A stretch of 64,000 nt of DNA from assembly GCF_008365275.1 (NCBI RefSeq), contig NZ_CP043504.1:434001-498000 (forward strand), in the 5' to 3' direction. This stretch comes from Protaetiibacter larvae (GTDB lineage Bacteria; Actinomycetota; Actinomycetes; Actinomycetales; Microbacteriaceae). Made by a program: the position numbers and the translations under genes. Of the stretch, positions 44,112-52,419 are shown one piece after another (the first letter of the stretch is position 1; each line of letters starts with the position of its first letter). The notes beneath the pieces are model-generated. The model saw nothing but the letters and a program-made list of their open reading frames with translations. It did not search any database and was not told where the DNA came from.

Positions 44112-44940
44112 GATCACCCGGGAAGTACTTCGCGAGGGCATCGGCGACGCCCTGCTCGAGATCGGTGCCGGTCACGTCGGTGGCCACGGCGCGCACCTCG
44201 TCCGGGGCCTGGCCCATGGCGATCGCGACCCCGCCGCCATCCGCCGCCCACTGGAACATGTCGATGTCGTTGCGGCCGTCGCCGATCACCAGGACCCGGG
44301 AGGGGTCGATGCCGAGCTGCGCCCGCACGTACTCCATGCCGGTGCCCTTGTTGACGCCGTCCGGGGCGATGTCGAGCCAGGCCGTCCAGCCCACGTTGTA
44401 GCTCACCTTGTGCAGGCCCATGCGTTCGACGACGCTCAGGAAGTCGTCGATCGCGTGGCCCGGCGACAGCACGACGACGCGCGTCGCGGGCTCCTCGAGC
44501 AGCTCCTCGAACTCCACCTGCAGGCGCCCCGCGGCGAGCGCCCCCTCGGGGAACTGGCCCGTGAACCGGAACAGGCCCTCCGGATCCTCGACGGCGTAGC
44601 TGGCGCCCTCCAGGTGGCCGCGGATGGTCGTGAGCACCTCGCGCGGGTCGAAGGTCTCCACGCGGTCGCGCACGTAGCCGACCGGTGCGTCCCGGTCGCG
44701 GCGCAGCACGATGGCGCCGTTGGCGCACACGGCATACCCCGGTGCGATGCCGACGCGATCGATCACGGGCAGGGTCATCGACACGGAGCGCCCGGTGGCA
44801 GGCATGATCTCGTGCCCGAGCGCGCGCACGCGGGCGATCTCGGAGGCCACCCGCTCGTCGAGCGTGCCGTCCTCCTGCAGCACCGTGCCGTCGATGTCGA
44901 GCCCGATGAGCCAGCGCTCACCCTGCGCGGGGGCGGTCAC
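44104..44940 (-). CDS. HAD-superfamily hydrolase (Cof-type)
   Basis: 278 residues. Motif [10 protein letters not shown], motif II-region PATGRSVSM, and the C-terminal [13 protein letters not shown] with its metal-binding Asp residues. The IIB-type cap lies between. It is probably a sugar-phosphate or nucleotide phosphatase. The GTG at 44940 overlaps the serS stop (GTGA). Confidence 0.9.
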   Translation of the reverse strand: MTAPAQGERWLIGLDIDGTVLQEDGTLDERVASEIARVRALGHEIMPATGRSVSMTLPVIDRVGIAPGYAVCANGAIVLRRDRDAPVGYVRDRVETFDPREVLTTIRGHLEGASYAVEDPEGLFRFTGQFPEGALAAGRLQVEFEELLEEPATRVVVLSPGHAIDDFLSVVERMGLHKVSYNVGWTAWLDIAPDGVNKGTGMEYVRAQLGIDPSRVLVIGDGRNDIDMFQWAADGGGVAIAMGQAPDEVRAVATDVTGTDLEQGVADALAKYFPGDRD

Positions 44941-46199
44941 GTCACTGGCTCCAGCACGTCCAGGCCGAGGAACGGGCGCAGGGGCTCGGGCACCACCACC
45001 GAGCCGTCGGCGCGCTGGTGCGTCTCGAGCAGCGCGACGATCCAGCGGGTCGTCGCGAGCGTGCCGTTGAGGGTCGCGACGGGTGCCGTCTTGCCCTCGG
45101 CGCCGCGCTGCCGGATGTCGAGGCGCCGCGCCTGGAAGGTCGTGCAGTTGCTCGTCGAGGTGAGCTCGCGGTAGGCGTCCTGCGTGGGCACCCACGCCTC
45201 GACATCGAACTTGCGGGCGGCGCTCGTGCCGAGGTCGCCGGCCGCCGTGTCGATCACGCGATACGACAGCCCGAGGCTCTGCAGCATCCCCTCCTGCAGC
45301 GCGAGCAGGCGCTCGTGCTCCGCCTCCGCGTCCGCGGGGTCGATGTAGCTGAACATCTCGAGCTTCTGGAACTGGTGCACCCGGATGATGCCGCGGGTGT
45401 CCCTGCCGCCCGAGCCCGCCTCGCGGCGGTAGCAGGTGGAGATGCCCGCGTACCGCAGGGGGCCGGCCGAGAGGTCGAGGATTTCGTCCTTGTGGTACCC
45501 CGCGAGCGCCACCTCGCTCGTGCCGGTGAGGTAGAGCTCGTCCTTCTCGAGGTAGTAGATCTCGTCGGCGTGGGCGCCGAGGAACCCGGTGCCCGCCATG
45601 ATCTCCGGACGCACGAGGGTCGGTGTGATGAGCGGGGTGAACCCCGCCTCGAGCGCGCGCGTGAGGCCCAGCTGGATGAGGGCGAACTCGAGCCGGGCAC
45701 CCACCCCCTTGAGGAAGTAGAACCGGGCCCCCGAGACCTTCGCTCCGCGCTCCATGTCGATCGCGTCGAGCAGCTCGCCGATCGCCAGGTGGTCGCGCGG
45801 CTCGAAGTCGAACTCCGGCCGTCCGCCCACCTCGCGCAGCGTCACGAAGTCGTCTTCGCCTCCCGCCGGAACCCCGTCGAGAACGAGGTTCGGGATGGAT
45901 CCCGCCACCTCGGCGAAGCGCGCCTCCGCCTCGCCCGCGATGCGCTGGGCTTCCTTCACCTGGGCGGCGAGCTCCTGCGCCTGGGCGACGAGCGCGGGCT
46001 TCTCGTCCTTCGGCGCCTGCGCCACCTTCTTGCCGAAGGCGTTCTGCTCGGCCCGGAGCGTCTCGAAGCCGACGATCGCGGCCCGACGCGCCACATCCGC
46101 CGCGAGCGCCTCGTCGACGAGCTCGAGGGAGGCCCCCCGGCGTTCCTGCGAGGCTCGGACCAGATCGGGTGCGTCGCGCAGCAGCTGGGGGTCGATCAC
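44937..46199 (-). CDS. serS: seryl-tRNA synthetase
   Basis: 420-residue class II synthetase that charges tRNA-Ser. The N-terminal coiled-coil arm (about 30-105, [17 protein letters not shown]-like helices) binds the long variable arm of tRNA-Ser. Catalytic motifs: motif 2 [29 protein letters not shown], and motif 3 [17 protein letters not shown]. The GTG at 46199 is directly behind a leaderless -10 box. Two of its substrate tRNA genes lie just downstream on the same strand. Confidence 0.97.
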   Translation of the reverse strand: MIDPQLLRDAPDLVRASQERRGASLELVDEALAADVARRAAIVGFETLRAEQNAFGKKVAQAPKDEKPALVAQAQELAAQVKEAQRIAGEAEARFAEVAGSIPNLVLDGVPAGGEDDFVTLREVGGRPEFDFEPRDHLAIGELLDAIDMERGAKVSGARFYFLKGVGARLEFALIQLGLTRALEAGFTPLITPTLVRPEIMAGTGFLGAHADEIYYLEKDELYLTGTSEVALAGYHKDEILDLSAGPLRYAGISTCYRREAGSGGRDTRGIIRVHQFQKLEMFSYIDPADAEAEHERLLALQEGMLQSLGLSYRVIDTAAGDLGTSAARKFDVEAWVPTQDAYRELTSTSNCTTFQARRLDIRQRGAEGKTAPVATLNGTLATTRWIVALLETHQRADGSVVVPEPLRPFLGLDVLEPVT

Positions 46200-46205
46200 C
46201 TTCCC

Positions 46206-46246
46206 AGTCTAGGAGCCTGCCGGGCGAGCGCCCCATGGCCTACCGT
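46206..46246. promoter_or_regulatory. divergent leaderless promoters of serS and the lipid kinase gene
   Basis: Minus strand TAGACT (46206-46211) lies 6 nt before the serS GTG; plus strand TACCGT (46241-46246) lies 6 nt before the ATG at 46253. The two -10 boxes are only 29 nt apart, so their -35 regions overlap and the promoters should interfere. Confidence 0.5.
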
Positions 46247-46252
46247 GGAGCC

Positions 46253-47245
46253 ATGTCGCCCCCCGACGTCGCCGCAGCGCGGCGCGCGGCCGTCGTGTTC
46301 AACCCGGTCAAGGTCGACATCGAGCGCCTTCGCGCGGCCGTCGCCGCGGCCGAGAGCGCCTCCGGCTGGGCCAAGAGCCTGTGGCTCGAGACGACGACCG
46401 ATGATCCCGGCCAGGGGCAGGCCGAGACGGCGGCCCACGCCGGCGCCGCGCTCGTGATCGCGGCGGGAGGCGACGGCACGGTTCGGGCGAGCGGGTCGGC
46501 GCTGCGCGGCACCGGCATCCCCCTCGCGATCGTCCCCGCCGGCACCGGCAACCTGCTGGCCCGGAACCTGGGGCTCGACGTCAGCTCGGGCCACCTCGAA
46601 GCCACCATCACGAACGCCTTCACGGGGGTCGACATCGCGATCGACGTGGCGCTCATCCAGATCACCCGACCGGATCGCAGCGTCGAGGATCACGCCTTCC
46701 TCGTGATGGCGGGTCTCGGCCTGGATGCCAAGATGATCGCCCACACCAACCCCGAGCTGAAGCGGCGCGTGGGCTGGCTCGCCTACGTCGGCGCGATCGG
46801 GCGCGCCCTCGTCGACAAGGAGGTGCTGCGCATCCGGTACCGCCTCGACGGCGGAGAGGAGCGCGCCTCCCGCGCCCACACGGTCATCGTCGGCAACTGC
46901 GGGTCGCTGCCGGGCAACGTGCTGCTGCTGCCGGACGCCGAGGTCGACGACGGGGTGTTCGACATCGTGACGCTGCGGCCGGAGGGCTTCGGCGGGTGGG
47001 CGCGGGTGTGGATCGGGATCGTGTGGGAGAACGGGGTGCTGCGCCGCAACGCGGTGGGGCGACGCCTGCTCAACCTGCGCAGCAGACCGGTGCGAGCCAT
47101 GCGCTACCTGCGCGGCCGGCAGTTCGAGCTGCTGCTCGACCGTCCCGAGGAGTTCGAGCTCGACGGCGACGAGTTCGGACTCGTCACCGGGTTCCGGGCA
47201 CGCGTCGACCCGGCGGCGCTCGTCGTGCGGGTGCCGCGGAGCTGA
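46253..47245 (+). CDS. diacylglycerol kinase family lipid kinase
   Basis: 330 residues. The N-terminal VVFNPVKVD and the nucleotide-binding AAGGDGTVRASG, followed by IVPAGTGNLLARNLGL, define the DAGK catalytic domain. The C-terminal half (PDAEVDDGVFDIVTLRP, ELDGDEFGL) is the beta-sandwich lipid-binding domain. It recycles lipid second messengers or carriers. The ATG at 46253 is preceded by GGAG and by a leaderless-type -10; an upstream in-frame ATG lies in the serS promoter. Its stop codon is inside palindromic element A copy 3. Confidence 0.88.
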   Translation: MSPPDVAAARRAAVVFNPVKVDIERLRAAVAAAESASGWAKSLWLETTTDDPGQGQAETAAHAGAALVIAAGGDGTVRASGSALRGTGIPLAIVPAGTGNLLARNLGLDVSSGHLEATITNAFTGVDIAIDVALIQITRPDRSVEDHAFLVMAGLGLDAKMIAHTNPELKRRVGWLAYVGAIGRALVDKEVLRIRYRLDGGEERASRAHTVIVGNCGSLPGNVLLLPDAEVDDGVFDIVTLRPEGFGGWARVWIGIVWENGVLRRNAVGRRLLNLRSRPVRAMRYLRGRQFELLLDRPEEFELDGDEFGLVTGFRARVDPAALVVRVPRS

Positions 47246-47280
47246 TCTCGATACACCGCCTTCAGCGGCACTCGATCAGC
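47241..47280. repeat. palindromic element A, copy 3, holding two stop codons
   Basis: Begins GCTGATCTCGATACACCG, has a GCC-TTCA-GCGGC type inner stem and ends CACTCGATCAGC. The TGA at 47243-47245 ends the lipid kinase gene, and the TCA at 47276-47278 is the minus-strand stop of pheA. As a hairpin it could terminate both transcripts. Confidence 0.78.
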
Positions 47281-48199
47281 GAAGGTCCGCGCCGGAGACG
47301 ATCTCGCGGAGCCAGTCGCGGGCGTCGATGAACACCTGGTCGTCGTAGCGGCTCGTCACCTCGACGCGCTGCTTGTCGGCCCGCGGATACGCCCCGAGGA
47401 ACTGCACGCTCGGGCTGAAGCGCTTGAGTCCGAGCAGGGCGTCGGCGACCCGCTCGTCGAGCACGTGGCCGTCGAGGTCGACGATGAAGCGGTAGCGGCC
47501 GAGCGCGTCGCCGATGGGCCGCGACTCGAGCAGGCTCAGGTTCACTCCGCGGGTCGCGAACTGCTCGAGCATCTCGACGAGCGCACCCGGCTGGTCGGTC
47601 GGCAGCTCCACGATGACGCTCGTCTTGTCGGCGCCCGTGCGCGGCGGGATCACGCGCGAACGCGAGACGAGCACGAAGCGCGTCACGGCGTCCGGGTTGT
47701 CGGCGATGTCCTCGGCGAGCACCTCGAGCGGCAGGTGCTGCGTGATGCCGGGCGGGGCGATCGCCGCGTCGGCGGTGCCGGACTCGAGCAGCTCGGCGGG
47801 CGCCGCGACGTTGGAGGTCGACGGGATGTGGCCGTGGCTCGGCAGGGTCGCGTCGAGCCACAGGTGGCACTGCGCGTAGGCGACCGGGTGCGCGTTGATG
47901 ACCCGCACCTCCTCCAGCCGGGTTCCCGGCCGCGCGACGAGCTGGAAGTTGACCGGCACGAGGTACTCGCCGATGATCCGCAGCCCGGGCACGTTCGCGA
48001 GGGCGTCCTGGGTGGCGCTCACGCCGCCCTCGACGCTGTTCTCGATCGCGATCATGGCGGCCGTGCTGCGGCCGCTCACGACGTCGTCGAGCGCCTCCCC
48101 CACGTTGTTGACCGCACGCCACTCCTCGCCCGCGGCCTCCGGCACCTGCGCGAGCGCCGCCCAGGTGAAGGTGCCGGCCGGCCCGAGATAGCTGTACAC
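47276..48199 (-). CDS. pheA: prephenate dehydratase with ACT domain
   Basis: 307 residues. Converts prephenate to phenylpyruvate in phenylalanine synthesis. YSYLGPAGTFT at the start, AIENSVEGGVSATQD and the TRF motif in AVTRFVLVSRS belong to the catalytic domain. The C-terminal ACT domain has GALVEMLEQFATRGVN and the regulatory ESRP in SLLESRPIG, so feedback inhibition by Phe is expected. The GTG at 48199 is leaderless (TAGGGT at 48206-48211). It is a single-function enzyme, not fused to chorismate mutase. Confidence 0.95.
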   Translation of the reverse strand: MYSYLGPAGTFTWAALAQVPEAAGEEWRAVNNVGEALDDVVSGRSTAAMIAIENSVEGGVSATQDALANVPGLRIIGEYLVPVNFQLVARPGTRLEEVRVINAHPVAYAQCHLWLDATLPSHGHIPSTSNVAAPAELLESGTADAAIAPPGITQHLPLEVLAEDIADNPDAVTRFVLVSRSRVIPPRTGADKTSVIVELPTDQPGALVEMLEQFATRGVNLSLLESRPIGDALGRYRFIVDLDGHVLDERVADALLGLKRFSPSVQFLGAYPRADKQRVEVTSRYDDQVFIDARDWLREIVSGADLR

Positions 48200-48205
48200 G
48201 TGACG

Positions 48206-48211
48206 ACCCTA
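48206..48211 (-). promoter_or_regulatory. -10 box of leaderless pheA promoter
   Basis: On the minus strand TAGGGT is followed by CGTCAC and the GTG start of pheA. Confidence 0.5.
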
Positions 48212-48217
48212 CCCAAC

Positions 48218-48281
48218 CCCGCGAGATGTCGGATGTTGCGGGATTCGGGGCCGAAAACTGCAACAGCAGACATCTCGCGGG
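48218..48281. repeat. 64-bp nested inverted repeat (long hairpin) between pheA and pgm
   Basis: Outer arms CCCGCGAGATGTC (48218-48230) and GACATCTCGCGGG (48269-48281) are perfect over 13 bp. Inside, TGTTGC/GCAACA (48234-48239, 48260-48265) and TTCGG/CCGAA (48244-48255) pair in register. It lies between the divergent pheA and pgm starts. Confidence 0.75.
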
Positions 48282-48295
48282 ACCAAGATGTTGGC

Positions 48296-49921
48296 ATGAC
48301 CTCGCGTGCGGGAACCCCGGCTCAGCCCTCCGACCTCATCGACGTGCACGCGCTCGTCGACGCGTACTATCACCGGACCCCGGATCTCGACGATCCGGCG
48401 CAGCGGGTGGTGTTCGGCACGAGCGGGCACCGCGGCTCGAGCCTCGACGGTGCCTTCACGGAGACGCACATCGCCGCCATCACCCAGGCGATCGTCGAGT
48501 ACCGCGCGGAGCAGGGCATCACGGGTCCACTGTTCATCGGATCCGACACGCACGGGCTCTCCGCCCCCGCGCAGACGACGGCGCTCGGGGTGCTCGAGGC
48601 CAACGGCGTGCACGCGATCGCCGACGAGTACGACGACTACGTGCCGACCCCCGCGCTCAGCCGCGCGATCATCCGCTACAACCGCGACCATCCCGGCGAG
48701 CCGCAGGCCGACGGCATCGTCATCACCCCGAGCCACAACCCGCCGCGCGACGGCGGCTTCAAGTACAACCCGCCGCACGGCGGCCCGGCCGACTCGGACG
48801 CCACGAACTGGATCGCGGGGCGGGCCAACGAGCTCATCGCCGACGGAAACCGCGAGGTGCGCTTCTCGGAGCCGTCGGGCGTCGACTGCTACGACTTCCG
48901 GGGCGCGTATGTGGACGACCTCGCGAACGTGCTCGACATGGGCGCGATCGCGCGGGCGGGCCTGAAGCTCGGCGCCGACCCGCTCGGCGGGGCGAGCGTG
49001 CACTACTGGTCGCTCATCGCCGAGCGCTACGGCCTCGACCTCGAGGTCGTGAACCCGCAGGTCGATCCCGCGTGGTCGTTCATGACACTCGACTGGGACG
49101 GCAAGATCCGGATGGATCCCTCCTCACCCTCCGCGATGGCCTCCGTCGTGGCGCGCGCGGGCGACTACGCCATCCTCACCGGCAACGACGCCGACGCCGA
49201 CCGGCACGGCATCGTCACGCCCGACGGCGGGCTCATGAACCCCAACCACTACCTCGCGGTCGCCATCCAGTACCTCTATGCGCACCGCCCCGGGTGGCGT
49301 GCGGATGCGGCGATCGGCAAGACCCTCGTGTCGAGCTCGATGATCGATCGGGTGGCAGCCTCGCTCGGTCGACGCCTGTGGGAGGTGCCGGTGGGCTTCA
49401 AATGGTTCGTGCCGGGCCTCATCGACGGCTCGGTGGGCTTCGGCGGCGAGGAGAGCGCGGGCGCGAGCTTCCTCACGCTCGACGGGCAGGCCTGGACGAC
49501 CGACAAGGACGGCATCCTGCTGGCGCTGCTCGCCGCCGAGATCCGCGCGGTGACGGGCACGAGCCCGAGCGAGCTCTACCGGGAGCTCGCCGCGGAGTTC
49601 GGCGACCCCGCCTACGCGCGCGTCGACGCGGCGGCGACGCCCGAGCAGAAGGCCCGGCTCGGCAAGCTCTCGGGCGACGACATCACCGCATCCACGCTCG
49701 CGGGCGACGCCATCACGGCGCGGCTCTCGCACGCGCCCGGCAACGGCGCGGCGATCGGCGGGGTGAAGGTCGCGAGCGAGCACGCCTGGTTCGCGGCGCG
49801 CCCCTCCGGCACCGAGAACGTCTACAAGATCTACGCGGAGTCGTTCCGGGGGCCGGAGCATCTGGCCGAGGTGCAGGCCGAGGCGAAGACCATCGTCGAC
49901 GCCGCTCTCGCTCAGGGGTAG
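48296..49921 (+). CDS. pgm: phosphoglucomutase (alpha-D-glucose-phosphate specific)
   Basis: 541 residues. Interconverts glucose 1-phosphate and glucose 6-phosphate. The phosphoserine loop is ITPSHNPPRDGGFKYNPPHG (Ser about 146), the metal loop GNDADADRHG, the sugar-specificity loop GFGGEESAGASF and the phosphate-binding RPSGTENVYKIYAESF. The length is normal for the Pgm family. The start ATG lies 6 nt behind a weak CAAGAT. It would process glucose 1-phosphate from glycogen or sugar phosphorolysis. Confidence 0.96.
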   Translation: MTSRAGTPAQPSDLIDVHALVDAYYHRTPDLDDPAQRVVFGTSGHRGSSLDGAFTETHIAAITQAIVEYRAEQGITGPLFIGSDTHGLSAPAQTTALGVLEANGVHAIADEYDDYVPTPALSRAIIRYNRDHPGEPQADGIVITPSHNPPRDGGFKYNPPHGGPADSDATNWIAGRANELIADGNREVRFSEPSGVDCYDFRGAYVDDLANVLDMGAIARAGLKLGADPLGGASVHYWSLIAERYGLDLEVVNPQVDPAWSFMTLDWDGKIRMDPSSPSAMASVVARAGDYAILTGNDADADRHGIVTPDGGLMNPNHYLAVAIQYLYAHRPGWRADAAIGKTLVSSSMIDRVAASLGRRLWEVPVGFKWFVPGLIDGSVGFGGEESAGASFLTLDGQAWTTDKDGILLALLAAEIRAVTGTSPSELYRELAAEFGDPAYARVDAAATPEQKARLGKLSGDDITASTLAGDAITARLSHAPGNGAAIGGVKVASEHAWFAARPSGTENVYKIYAESFRGPEHLAEVQAEAKTIVDAALAQG

Positions 49922-50751
49922 TCCGGCGCGGCCGGGTAGCCGAAGAACTCCTCGAGCGTCACGACGCCCGTGTCGTGCATTTCCTTCGCGAGCGCGGGGC
50001 CGACGTATCGCAGGTGCCACGGCTCGTACTGGTAGCCCGTGATGCCCGTGTACCCGTCGGCATACCGGATGATGAAGCCGTACTCCCAGGCGTGCTGGGC
50101 GAGCCACTGGCCCTGCGGGGTGTCGCGGAAGCACAGCTGCAGCGAGCACGCCCGGGGCAGGGCGTCGACGTCGAGCACCCAGCCGGTCTGGTGTTCGCTG
50201 AAGCCGGGACGCGCGGTCAGCAGATCGTTGCCGCCGTACACCTGCTGCTGGGCGGCGTAGCTGCGGTAGCTCGAGAGCACCTGCATCTGCAGGCCCGTCT
50301 GCGCCTGGAAGTCGGCGAACATCCGCACGACCGCGTCCGCGGGCTCCTGCCGCAGGTAGGCCGGGTTGATGTACGGCACGGGGACCGGGACGACCGCGGG
50401 CTGGAAGTCGACGGGATTCATCGGGTTGAGCTTGTTCACGATGACCCAGGGACTGTCGGGGTCGGTCAGCGAGTACTGCGTCTTGTCGAACGCCGGCGGG
50501 GGTGGCGGGGTCTCCACGGTCGGCTCCGGAGTGGGTGTCCCGGCGGAGGCGCTCGGGCTCTCGGAGGCCGGATCGCGCGGCCCGGCCTCCGGGCTGCCGG
50601 AGGGCGCCAAGGCGACCGCGATGGTGACGACGAGGGCGACCACGAGCACCGCGACGAGGGTGCCGAGCACCGCGATCCGGCGCCGGCGGAGCTGCCGCGC
50701 GCGCGCCTTCCGCTCGGACGCCGATCGGGTGGCAGGCGAGGGCGCGGTCAT
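49912..50751 (-). CDS. membrane-anchored D,D-carboxypeptidase (M15B, VanY/DacB-like)
   Basis: 279 residues: basic N-terminus, helix at about 26-48, a Ser/Pro/Thr-rich linker (ESPSASAGTPTPEPT), then the peptidase domain. LSSYRSYAAQQQVYG, GFSEHQTGWVLDVD (His and Asp zinc ligands) and YEPWHLRYVG (catalytic Glu, third His ligand) are present. It trims D-Ala from peptidoglycan stem peptides outside the membrane. The last 10 nt overlap pgm convergently. TAGGGT at 50761-50766 and GGAG lie upstream. Confidence 0.92.
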   Translation of the reverse strand: MTAPSPATRSASERKARARQLRRRRIAVLGTLVAVLVVALVVTIAVALAPSGSPEAGPRDPASESPSASAGTPTPEPTVETPPPPPAFDKTQYSLTDPDSPWVIVNKLNPMNPVDFQPAVVPVPVPYINPAYLRQEPADAVVRMFADFQAQTGLQMQVLSSYRSYAAQQQVYGGNDLLTARPGFSEHQTGWVLDVDALPRACSLQLCFRDTPQGQWLAQHAWEYGFIIRYADGYTGITGYQYEPWHLRYVGPALAKEMHDTGVVTLEEFFGYPAAPDYP

Positions 50752-50823
50752 GGCAACTCCACCCTAGAGCAGGGCGCTGAGAAGCTCTGTGAGCGCCCTG
50801 GGCGTTCGCCGGACGCGACGCCG

Positions 50824-50837
50824 TGGGAGCGCTCCCG
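50824..50837. promoter_or_regulatory. distal CebR-type operator
   Basis: TGGGAGCGCTCCCG matches 13 of 14 bases of TGGGAGCGCTCCCA, the site known for the Streptomyces cellobiose repressor CebR. It is about 121 bp upstream of the two proximal copies and might support looping. Confidence 0.7.
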
Positions 50838-50914
50838 CGCGTGTCGTACCGCCCACCGATGCGGCCTCTGACCGGGGATTTCGGGATGCGGCCGAATCGT
50901 TGCAGAAAATCGTG

Positions 50915-50944
50915 TTGACACGCGCCCCGCGAGCGTGTCATGGT
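50915..50944 (+). promoter_or_regulatory. ceb-type operon promoter with an extra palindrome
   Basis: -35 TTGACA (50915-50920) and -10 CATGGT (50939-50944), 18-nt spacer. TGACACGC (50916-50923) and GCGTGTCA (50933-50940) form an inverted repeat that covers the promoter and is unrelated to the CebR boxes. Confidence 0.5.
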
Positions 50945-50957
50945 GTTCCCGATTTCG

Positions 50958-50996
50958 TGGGAGCGCTCCCACAGCCCGATCGTGGGAGCGCTCCCA
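50958..50996. promoter_or_regulatory. two proximal CebR-type operators
   Basis: Perfect TGGGAGCGCTCCCA at 50958-50971 and 50983-50996, with centres 25 bp apart, just downstream of the predicted transcription start, so a bound repressor would act as a roadblock. Confidence 0.82.
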
Positions 50997-51034
50997 TCGA
51001 GGTCAATCCCATCCACGCACACAAAGGAGTGACC

Positions 51035-52330
51035 GTGAAGTTCTCACGACGCACTGCAACTGTCGCGGCGATCGCGGGTACCACCACCCTGGCGCTGGTT
51101 CTGACCGGATGTCAGACCGGTGGCGACGAGACGCCGAGCGACGAGCCCATCACCCTCACCATCACCACCTTCGGCACCATGGGCATCGACAGCCTCTACG
51201 AGGCGTACGAGAAGGAGCACCCGAACATCACGATCGAGGCGACCAACCTCGAGAACGGTGGAGCCGCTCGCGACGACGCCTACGCGAAGATCGCCGCCGG
51301 CACGGGTCTCAGCGACGTCGTCGCCATCGAAGAGGGCTGGCTGTCGACCATCCGCGAGGTCTCGGACGCGTTCGTCGACCTCCGCGACTTCGGCATCGAG
51401 GACCACAAGAGCGACTGGCTCGACTGGAAGTACGCGCAGGGCACCGACGCCGACGGCCGCGTCTTCGGCGCCGGCCTCGACATCGGCCCGCAGGGCCTGT
51501 GCTTCCGCGGCGACCTGTTCGAGGCCGCCGGCCTGCCCGGTGACCGCGACGGCTTCGCCGAGGCGATCGGCGGAGCCAACGCCACCTGGGAGTCGTTCTT
51601 CGAGTTCGGCCAGGAGTACACCGCCAAGAGCGGCAAGGCGTTCTTCCACCACCCCTCCTTCTTCTGGAACTCCTTCGTGAACCAGCAGGAAGAGGGCTAC
51701 TACAAGAAGGACGGCACGACCCTCAACATCAAGGACAACGCCGCCCTCAAGGGTCAGCTGAACCTGATCGTCGACAACGCCAACATCGGCGCCGGCGCCC
51801 CCGCCTGGGGTGCGACGGAGCAGGCGCGCAACGATGAGTTCGCCGTCTACGTCTGCCCGTCCTGGATGCTCGGTGTGGTCAAGGGCTTCTACGACGCGGG
51901 CACCACGGGAACCGGATGGGACTTCGCTGACGTCCTCCCCGGTGGCGCAGCCAACTGGGGTGGCGCGTTCCTCGGCGTCTCCGAGTCGTCGGAGCACCAG
52001 AAGGAGGCCGCCGACCTGGCCCTCTGGCTTGCCTCTCCCGAGCAGCAGGCCGCCGCGTTCAAGGTCGCGGGTCCCTTCCCGTCGACCCTGAAGGGTCAGG
52101 AGCTCGTCGCCGACGCCACCGACCCGTTCTTCAACGACGCGCCGACCGGTGAGATCTTCGCCAGCCGCGCGAAGGGCGTCGTCGCCCAGGTGAAGGGCCC
52201 GGAGGACTCGGTCATCCAGGACAACGTCTTCGGACCCGTCCTCGACCGGATCAACCAGGGCGAGATCACCGACGGCGAGACGGCCTGGAACGAGGCCATC
52301 ACGCTGCTCGACCAGCTCGTCAAGCAGTAG
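51035..52330 (+). CDS. cellobiose/cello-oligosaccharide ABC binding lipoprotein (CebE-like)
   Basis: 431 residues. The signal peptide ends in lipobox LVLTGC (Cys26). The SBP_bac_1 domain includes ITLTITTFGTMGIDSLYEAY, IAAGTGLSDVVAIEEG and YVCPSWMLGVVKGFYDAG. I chose the GTG at 51035 (VKFSRRTAT) behind AAAGGAG. The operon order (binding protein, two permeases, GH1, LacI) and the operators are those of cebEFG-bglC/cebR, so the ligand is probably cellobiose or cellotriose. A strong hairpin follows the gene. Confidence 0.9.
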   Translation: MKFSRRTATVAAIAGTTTLALVLTGCQTGGDETPSDEPITLTITTFGTMGIDSLYEAYEKEHPNITIEATNLENGGAARDDAYAKIAAGTGLSDVVAIEEGWLSTIREVSDAFVDLRDFGIEDHKSDWLDWKYAQGTDADGRVFGAGLDIGPQGLCFRGDLFEAAGLPGDRDGFAEAIGGANATWESFFEFGQEYTAKSGKAFFHHPSFFWNSFVNQQEEGYYKKDGTTLNIKDNAALKGQLNLIVDNANIGAGAPAWGATEQARNDEFAVYVCPSWMLGVVKGFYDAGTTGTGWDFADVLPGGAANWGGAFLGVSESSEHQKEAADLALWLASPEQQAAAFKVAGPFPSTLKGQELVADATDPFFNDAPTGEIFASRAKGVVAQVKGPEDSVIQDNVFGPVLDRINQGEITDGETAWNEAITLLDQLVKQ

Positions 52331-52344
52331 GCACCATCTGAAAC

Positions 52345-52382
52345 GAGCGGCCCCCCGGGCATCTCTCCCCGGGGGGCCGCTC
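52345..52382 (+). terminator. 15-bp intercistronic hairpin after the CebE-like gene
   Basis: GAGCGGCCCCCCGGG (52345-52359) pairs perfectly with CCCGGGGGGCCGCTC (52368-52382) across an 8-nt loop. There is no T-run. It probably limits read-through and stabilises the binding-protein mRNA, keeping it more abundant than the permease messages. Confidence 0.65.
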
Positions 52383-52419
52383 ACCCACATCACCGAGCAC
52401 GTACCAGTAAGGCAGCAGG

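Noticed and set aside
50789-51034. Upstream in-frame start of the CebE-like protein
   Set aside because: It would translate through the promoter and CebR boxes and put about 80 residues before the signal peptide; the GTG at 51035 has AAAGGAG in front.
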